Part shown: positions 12,901-25,295 of the stretch, in pieces | Layout: every line of letters begins with the position of its first letter | Position numbering within the stretch: position 1 is the stretch's first letter | Assembly: GCA_021014945.1 (NCBI GenBank) | Contig: MU266416.1 | Location: 40,361-104,360, forward strand | Direction of reading: 5' to 3' | Length of the DNA: 64,000 bases | Source: Leucogyrophana mollusca | Taxonomy: Eukaryota; Basidiomycota; Agaricomycetes; Boletales | The notes under the pieces: generated by a model | The model's database searches: none | The model's input: the letters and a program-made list of their open reading frames with translations, nothing else | Told to the model about the DNA's origin: nothing | Position numbers and translations under genes: made by a program

Positions 12901-13390
12901 TCTCCTTGCTGGCAGAAAACTCACAGAGTACACCACCAATAGCGTCCATGGAACGCTTCGTTTCAGTGGTGATTCGTTTGGCGGAAAAGGTATTCAACCT
13001 CCCTTTGGATGCCTTCCACGTTTTCTACGCACCATCGGATCCGAGCTTAATGGGTTTCAACCGCAATCATGGAGCCATTTATCTGAACTTGGCGCATTAT
13101 GAGAAAGAACGTGAGCCTGCATCAGCACTTCTTGCATGTTCGGTCGTTTATTCCCCGTGCACAGATGACGAGTATGTTCAGTCCGGTCAACGTACGGTGG
13201 CACTGATTGCATGGTATGTGAGTTGACCCACAGCCATTAACTGGTGGCTAAATTACACCATAGGTACTTCATCATCGCGCACGAGGTCGCACATAACAAG
13301 CTGGACTACCATGACGAGAAACATGAGCTGCTTTTCTCCGCACTGAGCCAGAAGTATCTGTTGAATCTCCTTCCCTTACTGAAACTCTGA
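6975..13390 (+). CDS. Sacsin-like (DUF3684-type) GHKL ATPase with C-terminal HEVAH motif
   Basis: Very large fungal protein (roughly 1,700 residues, more than 20 exons) with an N-terminal Hsp90/sacsin-type ATPase domain. MSALEGQP (ATG 6975) splices to NGINSDETRIEVNQRALVDK. The ATP-binding motifs follow: FRELLQNADDARATSVEIHF (helix with the Glu/Asn box), WIVRNNGDPFDEKGW, and KIGAFGVGFYSVFSVTDEP (Gly-rich box). Other family segments are TTGIGGHMASRFIPTVERGA and NEELLYVGGFLARLVYE. The unbroken exon 9019-10170 carries a long region without recognisable domains. The last exons read VFYAPSDPSLMGFNRNHGAIY, then FIIAHEVAHNKLDYHDEKHE, ending LLNLLPLLKL at 13388-13390. HEVAH fits the HEXXH zinc-site pattern, but metal binding is inference. 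The ATPase fold suggests a chaperone-like role. Introns splice in frame wherever checked, so the gene looks intact. Two paralogous WW/membrane genes flank it. Confidence 0.88.
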
Positions 13391-14240
13391 TATAATTTTG
13401 CATATCCTATACCTCTCCGTCGCATTGCTGTCGCTATCTTGCTCGTATATATACCATGGGACTACGTGGGTTTTGGATAGTTACTACATGCTTATATCAA
13501 ATTTACATAGTCGGTTTGCCTGTAAGTCTCAAGGCTTGTGCCCGGACATACCGACCGGATTTGAGTCATACCGGCATTGAAACATCTCTCGCAGCCCCTT
13601 ACGCTTAGAGAACGCAGGGACCTGAGCAGTTGTGACAAGAGGTCCTTAATCATGGCCAGGAAATCAAGTGCAGTTAAGGGGCATACAACTCATCCAGATG
13701 GCACGATGCTCGCCCCAGCTCATCGACACGAAGCTTGAAACAACCATGTGATACTTTCGTGATAACAAGCACACGTGACGATAGCAGCCGAAAAGATTCA
13801 TCAACACTGACAGGTCATCTCCTTGGACGACTACCGGAGTGCAAGTAGGGGTATGAGGTCGGGTTGGGTGTAGGAGTACGGGACCCCACCCTAGGCTCGA
13901 GAAGGCTGCTGGGAAGGAAGGTGCCTGTTCGGCCTTGTTGAACAAGGAAAAAACTACGGGATGCACTACATACATCCGCTTTATACGCAGCGGTGTTGTG
14001 ACATGATCCATACATAGCCAGTACACCAAAACTTGATAAAATAAAGTCATGTGCGCTATCATCTTTGCAAATCCTCCGCCGCCTCTCTTAGGCTGACACG
14101 GAGGGCATTGGCGAGTGGGAAGGGCCACTGGCGAGTTCCAATCGTCCCGTGTGTCGGAAGACGAACCTCGAGAATGCCTCCCCCGTATTCCTCGTCGTAG
14201 GATGACCTAATCCAAAATCTTTTCAGCATTTGAAGCGCCA
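13391..14240. other. Convergent intergenic region
   Basis: 3' flanks of the sacsin-like gene (+) and the second WW-like gene (-). Minus-strand open frames at 13664-14241 show no family match and are probably the 3' UTR of the WW-like gene. Confidence 0.5.
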
Positions 14241-17212
14241 TTATCCCCGTTCCGGATCATGACATCGCTCTTTCCCCGCTTGGCCAGCATCACCTTGGCC
14301 ATGACTGTTTCGAGCGGCGTGACGTCGCTCCCTCTTTTGAAGTCGTCGCTCGTGCTCTGCAGCTCTTTCCTCCCACATAGCTCTCCACGTCTCCCAGTAT
14401 TCAATGATATCTCCTTCCTTGGATGCCCATACAGGCGATACCACGAACGCAGCGATTATCGCCCACTGGATTCCTGTAGCCGCCAACGTGACGGGTTCGC
14501 TCGACTGGAATATCGTAAAGGATAGGGCCACGACAAACCAAACCATTCTGCAGGGTAGGCGTGTCTTAGTGGTGCAGATGAGAAGGTTTGCGGCGCATCT
14601 ACTCACCCCCACATCAGGAGCGCGTAGGGAAGGCTGTACATGATTCCGAGTGTTTCCGTGCGCAATCTAGTCTTCGTCATCCTTGACATGAATGACGCCT
14701 ATCCTCGGGAATCAGTGAGCTATGTTCTCAGAGGTGCCGAGTGGGATTACTTACTGCCCCTTCCATAGACTCTCGGCCTCGCTTGCGGCTCTGACCTACC
14801 AGAAGCAACGAGATCACCAAGGAACCGACGGCGTTCAGGGTTGATAGATAGGTTGCAACCGTAGAAAGCGTTTGAGATTGCGCATTGCCTGGGTCAACCC
14901 CGGGGACAGCCAAGAAGCTCACATCTACGGCCAACATCACGGTGGACTGCCGGGATTTGTACCTCAGTTCAGCGAATACGGGTGGTCGAGGTACGTACAT
15001 ATATTGTGAACCCGTTCCATTCGTTATACAGATTATTGGTGAAGTCTTGCCAGCGCGCATGGTTGACAGTTTCGTCCACCCATACTCGTCGTAGACCATT
15101 GATGTGAACTTCAGGAGCGCCAAAGAGCACAATGTTCATGATTCTCAATAAGACCGATTTTTTGTCGTCCTTGATTTTGCTTTTTTCGTAGACTGATTGG
15201 TCGGCATCCAAGCGTGCACCAGGTTGTCCGCAGAAGTTGAAGAACCTGATGTTAGCTACGAGAATTTCAGTACGGCGCGATACAAACAGTACAACATACA
15301 TACAGAACAACCGCATCATTCGCGCTACGAGGGGACGTGAATAACACAAGCTAAAGCAAGGAAATTACCCATACCTATAACGCACACAAAGTACGGGCGC
15401 TTCTCATTGACACCATCTGGACTCAAGGGTCAATTAAACATATTAGCGTATTCTCAGATAGCGTACCTTGTAAGGAGTCCAGAAGGTCACGCATTTTTGC
15501 AAGTTCCTCCTTGTCGAATGGTGCAAGGTATGTAGAAGAGGTAATCGCCTCTGCAATTCGGATCAGTATAACAATCCCGCCAATGGCGAAATGAAACAAA
15601 CCAGCGTTGGCGTGCACAACGATATCCTTAAGCTCGTTGAAGGCCTTCTCTGACACTTCTCGTTCGTGGGGGTAAAACTCAATGTGCTTCCTGAGTGCCC
15701 ATCTATAAGACATAAGATCACGCTGTCAAACGGAACCACCAAGGATCAGTGAGGGGGGCGTAAGACCCTAATGCATGTAACACACCTTTTCAACAACGGA
15801 CTTGCCAATATTGAGTCTCCATGGCGTATTCTGCGGGAAACATGAGAATGGGAACGCCAACAGTACATTCAAGCTGCGCACTAAGTTGGCTCCGTTCGAT
15901 CACCCCTTTGACATGGCCAGCCAAGCGTTCCGTCTCCATAGCATGGGCCCAAAAGAGACACCGTCTCTTGTGGTCAACGAAATAATACTCGCACTTGATC
16001 TTTTTTTTCTCCTTTACGAGGTCAATCATAAGCTCCGAGTCAGGCTCGATGGGAACTTTCATCGTAACGAACATCTCCCGCAACCTCATCGCGTAGGAAA
16101 CAATGGCTTCTCCTTTCTTCTCTACACGCACGTCAATGTCAGTGTAGATCCTCTTTGGGCAGTTAGCATCATTGAGCGTGTTTGAGCGTAACTCACTCAC
16201 CTGTTCACTGTGGAAGAAATAGAGTGCGCCTTCTGGATGAACACAAGCAGTCCAGCCAGGCTCCTGGGCACTGTGGGGAGAAACACGATTAGCGAATGCG
16301 GCATGCACAATAATGAGCGCTTGGCGTACGCAGAGAAATCCATGGTTCCCGGAGGCAAATCCCACTCTTCTTCCGACTCCGGATCAGAATGCTTTTTCTT
16401 CTTTCTCTTCTTCTTGCCCCGTGTAGATTGTTTACCCTCGTTCGTCGCATTGTTTGCATTGGCTGCCTTGCCCACCTCACCTCCACCACCATTCTCGTCT
16501 TTCTTCAAATCGTCCCCCCGTTTCGCACTTCGTTTTCTGCGTTAATCCAGTGGAAATTAGCAGACAGATGAGCACCCTCGACAAACGTAAAAGTAGAGTT
16601 TACACACATACGAATGCCTCTGTCGTATCTTCTAACTTCGGAAGCGGTAGATGGCTCCCATATGGGGTCAGTTGTGTTTGTGTCAGACGGAGATTGTGGA
16701 TCGGCAGTATCCCCCAATGGAGGAGCCGATGAGACCACACCCACTAGGTGAGTGCTCCCTGTAGGCAGAGGCTCACTGGGCGCCGAAATCGTAGGAGGTG
16801 CTGACGCGGATGTCGCGCTGCGGACCAGAGCAAAAGACGAGGCTGGTATCGTGGCTGAAGGGAGTGTTGGATTGGAGTCCATTACACTCATTGGTATATT
16901 GACTTCGTGGTCCTGTTCTTGAGGGAGATAACCGCCAGTCTGATCAAGCACCCGTAAGCTGGGTTCGCGGCTGGCGCAAATGATGGTGCTCTGAGACCGG
17001 TAAACACCCAGGCTTTCGGGAGTCGAAGTCCGCGCATTGTGTGAGGATCTAAGACGGAGCTTTCCAAGTTCCCGGAGGTAAGCCAGTGCCAGGCGCAGGC
17101 CATAGCGCGCAGACGCAACGAACGTTCTCGGTATTGTTCTCAGCCATTGTAAAAGTATCCTCAGAGTCCGAATTGTAGAGTGAAGTGGATGGCTCAGAGC
17201 CATGAATGTCAT
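14241..17212 (-). CDS. WW-like domain, multi-pass membrane protein (copy 2)
   Basis: Paralogue of the gene at 3820-6706, same strand and architecture. The first ATG in the long N-terminal frame is at 17210-17212 (MTFMALSHPLHSTIRTLRIL), giving an amphipathic start and a Ser/Pro/Thr-rich region ending YDRGIRM. The next exons hold PPGTMDFSAYAK, then the WW-like motif PGWTACVHPEGALYFFHSEQ, KCEYYFVDHKRRCLFWAHA, AEYAMETQYW, LAPFDKEELAKMRDLLDSLQG and FNFCGQPGARLDADQSVYEK. The C-terminal part has hydrophobic segments (VSFLAVPGVDPG; LSTLNAVGSLVISLLLVGQ; VWFVVALSFTIF; IQWAIIAAFVVSPVWA) and a charged tail ending KERCHDPERG. In contrast to copy 1, the region around AEYAMETQYW is in frame. Function is unknown. 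The membrane segments imply an integral membrane protein, perhaps a signalling or scaffold protein through the WW-like motif. Confidence 0.8.
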
Positions 17213-17812
17213 TTTCGGAAAGAGATGTCGGACCAGGTCCAATGAGATCCTTAAGAAGGGACCAACAACATGCCAGGGTCCTGGGGGTGAGTATGCACAG
17301 GAAGACTTCTAGGCGCTTACCATCGCGTGCCATGTCGAGAACAAAGTTGTGATGGACCACATGGACATATAAGGTCAGTGACGTGAAGTTCACAGGGAAA
17401 ACCTGATAGCGAAGCCTTTTTGGAAAGAAAAAACGAATCGAGCTGTGCAGACAACGAATACAGGACGGAAGGCCCTGCAACACCGCGACTGGAAAACAGT
17501 CAACAAGTGACAATGCGAGTCTGTGTCTGTCTGCGGGCCTGTGTGCTGGCTATGATGGTTCGGGCTATGTGTCCCAGCATGGTCTGACCCAAATTGATAG
17601 AACCCTGACTTTGGCGGTTTCGTGACAGAAGCTCAAGTCCATTCGCAGCCCAAGTACTGGTATCTCACTGGCGACGCGTTTGGGTGGGCGACTCACCGGG
17701 AGTTACCTAGTGAAAAACTACATACACGAACTATGGCCAATATGGCGCTGCGGCACTGCCGAAACCACTGGCCTTAAGGGGTGACTATCTTAACGCGGGC
17801 GTGGAATCTAAA
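17213..17812. other. Intergenic region between two minus-strand genes
   Basis: 5' flank of the WW-like gene and 3' flank of the UMP-CMP kinase gene. The minus-strand open frame at 17049-17513 overlaps the WW-like gene in another frame and has no recognisable content. Confidence 0.45.
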
Positions 17813-18752
<940 letters not shown>

Positions 18753-20339
18753 TGCTGTGGGCTACTTCGATGGATTAGCGTTGTGGAGGTTTCCGACAGA
18801 AAAGTGGCAACCATTGGTAGTCGGGAAAGATCAGTGGGCAAATCAACAACGACTTCAGATGCGATTCAGAGGGTTGAACCGGACTCTGAATCCGGGACAG
18901 CTTTGGACCCGGCCGACAGAACACCTCGCAGCATGGATGGGAATCCTGGTGGTCACGACCAAAAATTTGTTTGCCGTTGTGACCAACCAAAGCTTGGACC
19001 CAATCTTCACGTTCCGACAGCCGCGGCAAGTCGCTTTCCGAGTCCCGACATCCCCCAGCTCAGTTCTGTCCGCCTCAGATTCTGCTCCTTCACTGCACAA
19101 ATGCTGAAAAATAGAAGGCGAGAGTGTCCTGTGCTAGTCCTGCAGTCACAGCAGGAACAACGCTACCTCCAGCATAGGTGATTCAGTACGACGCGCTGTC
19201 TCGTGGAGATAATTCTAAATCGTTTAATGTTGGTATATCCTTTGTCGCGATAAGCTGGTTGAAGGGTAGCGTTGGTGGCATGTATATTCGCAAAGATGCT
19301 GCTGAGACACGGGTTACGCACCAAGTCAAAGACCGCCGCTGATGGATCCCCGATATCTGTCCTTGCCAATTGTTGGGGATCCGCTAAGGTGGGCATGTTA
19401 CTGAGACCCGCTCTGGCTCGAATAAACTGGTTCCAGATGTCTGTCAATATAATCTGGCAGCAAGATTGACGAATTTGGCCCTCTTCGACCTTCTCGGTCG
19501 GTAACTGCCCTATGTCCAATAGTCTCGAAGGCGTTCGTGTCATGTTCATCGGATTCCTCGATACCCCTTATAATGCGCGATAACGTTGGGATCCGAAGAG
19601 CTATGAGGGGTCCCTGACATGCAATACTTCGCAGATGCGCGTTGCTTACGGAGCCTAACTTCGACGTCACTTACTCGGCGGGTTACCCCCAATCCCCGCC
19701 AAGGCGCGCCCGTGAGTATTTCCGCCTTCTCGCCTTGCAATTGAAGGAACGTGCTTATGTATTTATCAGACAAGTGGGGCCGTCGTTTCCCCAGCATTCG
19801 CATGATGACTGGGATCGAGACGCTGTCCACACCTGATCAGCCGTCACATTTTTGGCCCCCGCTGCCAAGATTACTGACCAGTGCCACGATACGCCACTGA
19901 ACGTTCAGCCCAAACTCAAATTGACCGCCGCAATGCGACAAGAAATGTCACCGTTGCCGACAGGATTCTATTATCGTCTCGATAAGCTGGGACGACTATC
20001 TTCGGCGCAAAAATCCCCAGCCGTATCTACACAGCCGGTCTGCCTGCACACTGTTATAGATGGAGTTCCGGCAAATTTCTGCTTAGCCTTTTGTGCTCAT
20101 CGCGAAGGTAAGCAAATATGCCTTGAAGCAGTATGGTCCGACCCGAAGAACGTTGCGCTAGGCTGCCGATATCTGACTGGGAGAAATTCGGCCCCTCGTA
20201 AATTTATCATCCCGTAACCATCAACGGTATGGGCCCTCACCTTGTGGTCTCGGAGGTGAACATGTGTTCGTTTCTTCTTCATCTAGCTCCCAGATGTACC
20301 TTCTAATACGGTCACCTTGAAGCTTGATGCGCCGTGACC
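18753..20339. other. Gene-poor region
   Basis: Apart from the possible first exon of the UMP-CMP kinase near 18760-18840, I find only short unrelated frames (for example 19163-19549 minus and 19852-20217 plus) that I cannot assign. No RNA gene or repeat was recognised. It may be old degraded sequence linked to the HET relic that follows. Confidence 0.4.
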
Positions 20340-20808
20340 TATAGACAAGAAAGGGTATGCCACATGTCCCGCGTATGTGGCTTTGGGTGTGCTATGGGTA
20401 CTTGGAAGACGTAACCAGTAATGAAGACCCTGCTCAAGGCTCTCTATGATGGGACAACAAGTGGTTTAAGAGGCCCTGGACCTTACAAGAGGCAATAGGC
20501 CCCCAAGCGCATCGAGTTCTTCGCGGGGACTAGGTCGAAACTGGCACCAAAAGATGACTTATGTAGCGTCTATTATCGAGATGAATACCGGTGTGGGTAA
20601 GAGGGTCTTGTTAAAGCAGCTCTCACTGATAACGGTCAGCGTGACGAACAAAATGTTGTGGGCCTCAGGGAGACAAACGACGACGATAGAAGACATGGCT
20701 TACTCGCTGATGGGGATTTTTGGTGTGCACATGGCGCTGCTCTATGGAGAGGGAATAAATGCGTTCACTAGGCTTCAACGCGAGGTAACCAAGATGCCCG
20801 ACGACTAG
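20340..20808 (+). pseudogene. Decayed HET-domain (heterokaryon incompatibility) gene
   Basis: Relic of a HET-domain protein. A degraded stretch resembling LEDV...KWFKRPWTLQEAIGPQ (normally WF.RGWTLQELIAP) is broken by in-frame stops. It continues in another frame as FFAGTRSKLAPKDDL, then in the open frame to 20808 as TTTIEDMAYSLMGIFGVHMA, LLYGEG and AFTRLQREVTKMPDD. These are the same C-terminal HET motifs as in the intact genes at 40.9-45.0 kb. Upstream N-terminal HET motifs are missing and the downstream part is unrecognisable, so it cannot encode a full protein. Confidence 0.75.
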
Positions 20809-23041
20809 AGCATCTTTGCCTATACACACTACACTTCCAGCAATTCTTACAGCACGACCTTACTGGCTGGGTCGTCTGATGACTTTCGCCGTGGGGTCAA
20901 GCAACCCTCCATGACTTTGCGTATTTCTTCAGGTCAGCACTCAACGGCACCATAGAACTCCTCTCCACGGCCCGGCGAGGAATTTGTCGTTTGGGACATA
21001 ATCTTGCTCGACAGACCCGAGCTTTCGGTCAACCGCGGTCCGATGTCATCTCCTCAGCTGCCGCAACTTCTTGGCCTCCTGTATTTATCAGTCAGGGTAT
21101 GCCGGATTCCTTTGAGGACGCCGTTCACCTTGCTCTGCTTCCGATGATAGCTCTAATCCATATGCTAACTCTGGTTTTTATGGATACAACGATTCAGATG
21201 TATGGGATGAACTGCATTCATACACGTTCACACAGAGATGACTCCGATTTGTGGGATTGTCCGGGTCTGCGCTGAACTCGGTGCGTACATAACTTATACT
21301 GACTACTCACCCGCTTTTCGGTATGGTCATCCTAGGTGTTTGTGTCATTGGACTTTGTACCCGTCTCCGGACCACGCTACTAATGCTCTTACCCTACAAC
21401 ATCTCCCCGCATTGCTTGCGTACTAAGTACCTAACTTATTTAAACATGTGCCTCCGTCTTTCGAGCCGCAGCGGCAATATCCTGGACCCCCCGCCCCCAA
21501 TCCAATACTTATGTAGACTTGGATATGAGAGACGGAACATTCTAAACAGGACGGTCACCAATTGTATATCCCCGATACGAACAATCAGCGTTGACGTCAA
21601 TGCAATACGGCGGTCCCAACCCGGACGTATATCACATCAATGAGAATCTGTCGGTACCCTTATGTCCTTCCTCTGGCCCCGCACCACGCCTTCTGAAAGT
21701 CTTCTCCCACGAGGATAAAATATTTAGCCTTGAGGAATGTATCGCGCGTACAGGTACCCGATTCCGTTGATATCGAAGCCTGCAGTTGAGTTCCAATGGA
21801 AATCTGAGTAAGGGCCAAACGATACGTGCAGGAATGATATGTGCGGGTGCGCACCGCAAGACGTTCTTCTTCGACCGGCTGTCCAACTCGTGCGTCGTGC
21901 TTGTCCTGGCAATCCAAGACATCATACTTGTTTTACTGTAGTCCAGCTCAGACCCAATGCTACAAGTTGATCTAATGGTGATGTGTAACCTCACCTAACC
22001 TCTTATAAGCAGCAGTCGACTGCCACGGTGGTGGTTGGGGCCAGTCGAATGAAAATGAAAGGCATGGCGGGTGCTGCTACCCGTGTTTAGATGCAGGGAC
22101 CTCGAGAAAGAATTCACGGCTCCAGTGGTTGCTAGCATAGCTTGCTGGAGAAAAGAAAGAGCAAGGCATCCCTGTGACACCCGCCTATGTTCACAGCGGA
22201 GAACCGAAAATCGACAAAGGCAGAGCAGCGCCGCTTCCTCGCTCAGCCACCAGAGTTCGACCTCAACAAAGCCCAGTGACATTCAATAAATTCTGCGTAC
22301 ATAAGAGGTATGTCTGTCCCAAAACTACGAGCTCGGCAGAATGCCACCGACCTCAACTCTGCTGAGACTCTTCCAGAAAAGCTACCTGTTGGTCTGCTCA
22401 ACTTCATAACGAAGCTTCGCAGCAAGTAGACAAAACCGACTCGATCTTCCACGAACGTAACAGGCCCTCAGCGTAGGATACACAGGAGGGCCTTGACTAG
22501 TTTCATGGGTTGGTGTCGGATTCAAATGATTCGGTGGTATAGTCGGGCCCCTCCAGGATGGTTCAGGAAGGGTCTTAGATGTGTGATGCGAATGGAACTA
22601 GCGTTGAGGAATCATTGAATTGATGTGCGATGCTATCGAGCAGTCCTCCCGTAGAACATCGAGCAACAAAATGGATTCAACAAGCACCAGAACTTAAGGA
22701 CCAAAAGGAACTGTATAGCTGATTTATAAGCGCTCCCACGCCCTCCGCCGTCCCATTAAGGCAAGTTCAGTGGTCAAACACATTCCTCCCGCCCACATAG
22801 CGGGCGGGTTGTAGCTAGGAATAACAAATTGCATATTTTCGCGGACAGGAAGTCTCCTGTGTAATCCTGAACATGATAATCACGGAGGCGGACTTGAGGC
22901 AGTCCTGCAGGACATGGTGTCGTGATGCTATATCCATGCGCCCCATGTTACATCAAATACAAGCTGGCGAACGGTCTGGAATCATAAATTTCATGCGCAT
23001 CGATCGCCAGCCTACGCACAACATAGTTATATTACCTGACA
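20809..23041. other. Gene-poor region after HET relic
   Basis: Open frames here are short and overlap on both strands (for example three shifted minus-strand frames at 21632-21994). No conserved motif, transposon end or RNA gene was recognised. The part near the HET relic may be its decayed 3' portion. Confidence 0.4.
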
Positions 23042-24788
23042 TTACATGAGCGGAGAACCATCCCGTTTGTAAACTCTTCCTCCCTTCATCACAAACTGAA
23101 TATTCTCCGCGGACACCGCGCCTTGGAAGTCTGTCTCGAGGTTTCCCGAAGTTGCTATCACATCGGCAATGAACCCTCTCTTGACTGCCCCAAATGGCAC
23201 ATCATTGTCGCCCACAATCCTAGGGTCCTCTTTCAGCTCGCCCACCTGAGCAATCCTGACCTTTCCTTTTGGGCCTTCCCACCTCATTGATCGAACGCAC
23301 TCCCAGCCACCCAGTGTTGCCCACCTAAGCACCTTCCTCCAATCGGCACCGTGGGCCACCATTAGTGACAGCTCTAGCGCATTTTCCCCATGTGCGAATA
23401 CCCCAGTATCACCACCACACGCGATATTACCCATACCCCGCGCCAGGGCAGTTCTGAAAGTCTGCACAGCGCGCTTCCAAGTCTCGTCATTCCCCTGACG
23501 GCTCATGGTATAATAGGCCCCAAGAGTAGGTACCCATTTGGTGTGCGAGTGTGCGAATGTACGCAATGGTTCGTCTTCAGTTTGATCGCTAAATTCGGGG
23601 TCGCTAGAAGCCATGTCGTACCCATGCTCGATTGAGTCCACGGAGTGGCGAAGGAGCTCCGTGATAGTATCTTTGTTTGTCGCGTGAGCAGCTACCTTGA
23701 CACCATATTGATGGGCGGTGTCAATCATAGTCTTCAGCTCATCAGAGCTGAACGTGCTCATAGACTCTCCTCCGGCCCTGAAAGAGACGTCCGCAATCCT
23801 GGATCTGACACGGTAGTCTTTTTTGGAGATGTCATACATAGAACTGGAACAGCTAGCCATAAGGTGACATACCTGCGTATATCTAAACGATAGAATTGCG
23901 ACATGGATGGGAAAGGCTGGGCATGAGGATGCGAAAGCAAAAATCACCTTGATCCAATCTGCACCGGCACCAATCTGTCGACGCACGGCCTTCATACACT
24001 CTTCGCGCCCGTCTGCGACCTCGGCACCAGTGATACCGTCAATACCTTCTTGGTTCACATACACCCGACTTTTTGGACCTTGATCAAAGTACGAATTCAG
24101 TTAACTGCGATGATAGAGAGCACATGAACAGCGGATATGAAAAGATGGATAGCGTACCATAGCTTCCTGTTGGCACGATCGCTCGTGTCGCACAGAAATA
24201 TCTCGGACCGGGGATAAGAGCTGAGGAGTTCGATAAACACTTGCGTAGGGCAATATCAGCATCACCTGCCCCTTCGGTACCTAAGTCCCTAAAGAAATGC
24301 CCACGATTATGAGGTCGAAACGGATGAAGAGATAGGGACTTACCGAACTGTCGTGAACCCTGCCATCAGCGTCCGTTTGGCATGTACGGTAGCTCGCACT
24401 GTGCGCTCTACAAGACTTTCTTTGGTTAGCTGGTCTTCCCATGATGTCTCCGAGTAGGGATGCAAGAAGACTGAAAATCAACAGGTTATGCGTGATTACG
24501 GAGAGCCCTTAGCGAGAGATGAGGCCACTTACAGTGTACGTGAGTATCCACGAGTCCAGGAAGAACAGTCAGATGTCTTAGGTCGATGACCGTCGTATCT
24601 TGGGGATTGAGGTTATCGTCGTCAATGGTGGAGAACGGTTGAACGTCAAGGATAAGTCCAGACGCTTCGTCCACGGTGATGACCTGGCTCTCGAGCAATT
24701 CGAGTGTGTATGGGTCGAAAAGCTTTCCGGAAAGAATCTTCAGAGCGACTGGGTTGCGCTGCATTTCACAGTCAGCATGCAGCTGCAT
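23042..24788 (-). CDS. Metal-dependent amidohydrolase family protein
   Basis: Amidohydrolase-superfamily enzyme (imidazolonepropionase/prolidase-like branch), about 450 residues in several exons. The ATG at 24786-24788 starts MQLHADCEMQRNPVALKILSG. The family hallmarks follow: VIDLRHLTVLPGLVDTHVH (metal-binding HxH), an intron, LHPYSETSWEDQLTKESL, RTLMAGFTTVR, ADWIKV (Lys in the position that is carbamylated in relatives), VKVAAHATNKDTI and SVDSIEHGYD (two metal-ligand His), and CGGDTGVFAHGENALE (catalytic Asp). The C-terminal strand RGFIADVIATSGN is typical of these barrels. The stop is at 23042-23044. The substrate cannot be named; relatives hydrolyse cyclic amides or dipeptides. No signal peptide is evident, so it is probably cytosolic. 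Confidence 0.85.
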
Positions 24789-25295
24789 AGCGCACGGTGA
24801 TTATCAAGGACAACACCACGAACGAGGTGAGAAACTCATCCCATGGTATAAACTCCAGTGAGAAACAGGAAGCCATGCTGGTCAGATCTACTGTCACGCG
24901 ACAGGCAAAGATTCGCCAAAACATCGTGTTTGCAATGTCCAAGGAAACACCAGTACCGATATGCGTGAGCTATGAGCGATGTAACAGTATTAGCTGGTGA
25001 CTTCGAAAGCGTAAGCTACTGGTAAGTAAAGATGCAAGAGAACAAACAGTGACAATGACATGCTATGTATGCAAGGACAACAGGGTGCAGAGGGTAACAT
25101 ATGGGATGCGGGTAATACTAGTAATGCAAGATGGACAATGAAGATTGAAAATGAATAGAGTGATGCCAAGTGAGTCTATAAATCATAAAGATACACGATG
25201 CCAGAGGCGATGGGCCTCTGGGTCGTTTTCGTATACGTACAGCGGCGCAGGGGCTGATTAAGGTGCATGGAAGTTGATATGCGTGTTTGTTACGT
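24789..25295. other. Intergenic region
   Basis: 5' flank of the amidohydrolase gene and 3' flank of the F-box gene. Nothing else recognised. Confidence 0.5.

Noticed and set aside
19852..20217. 121-codon plus ORF before the HET relic
   Set aside because: No recognised motif, no clear promoter or splice partners; probably chance.
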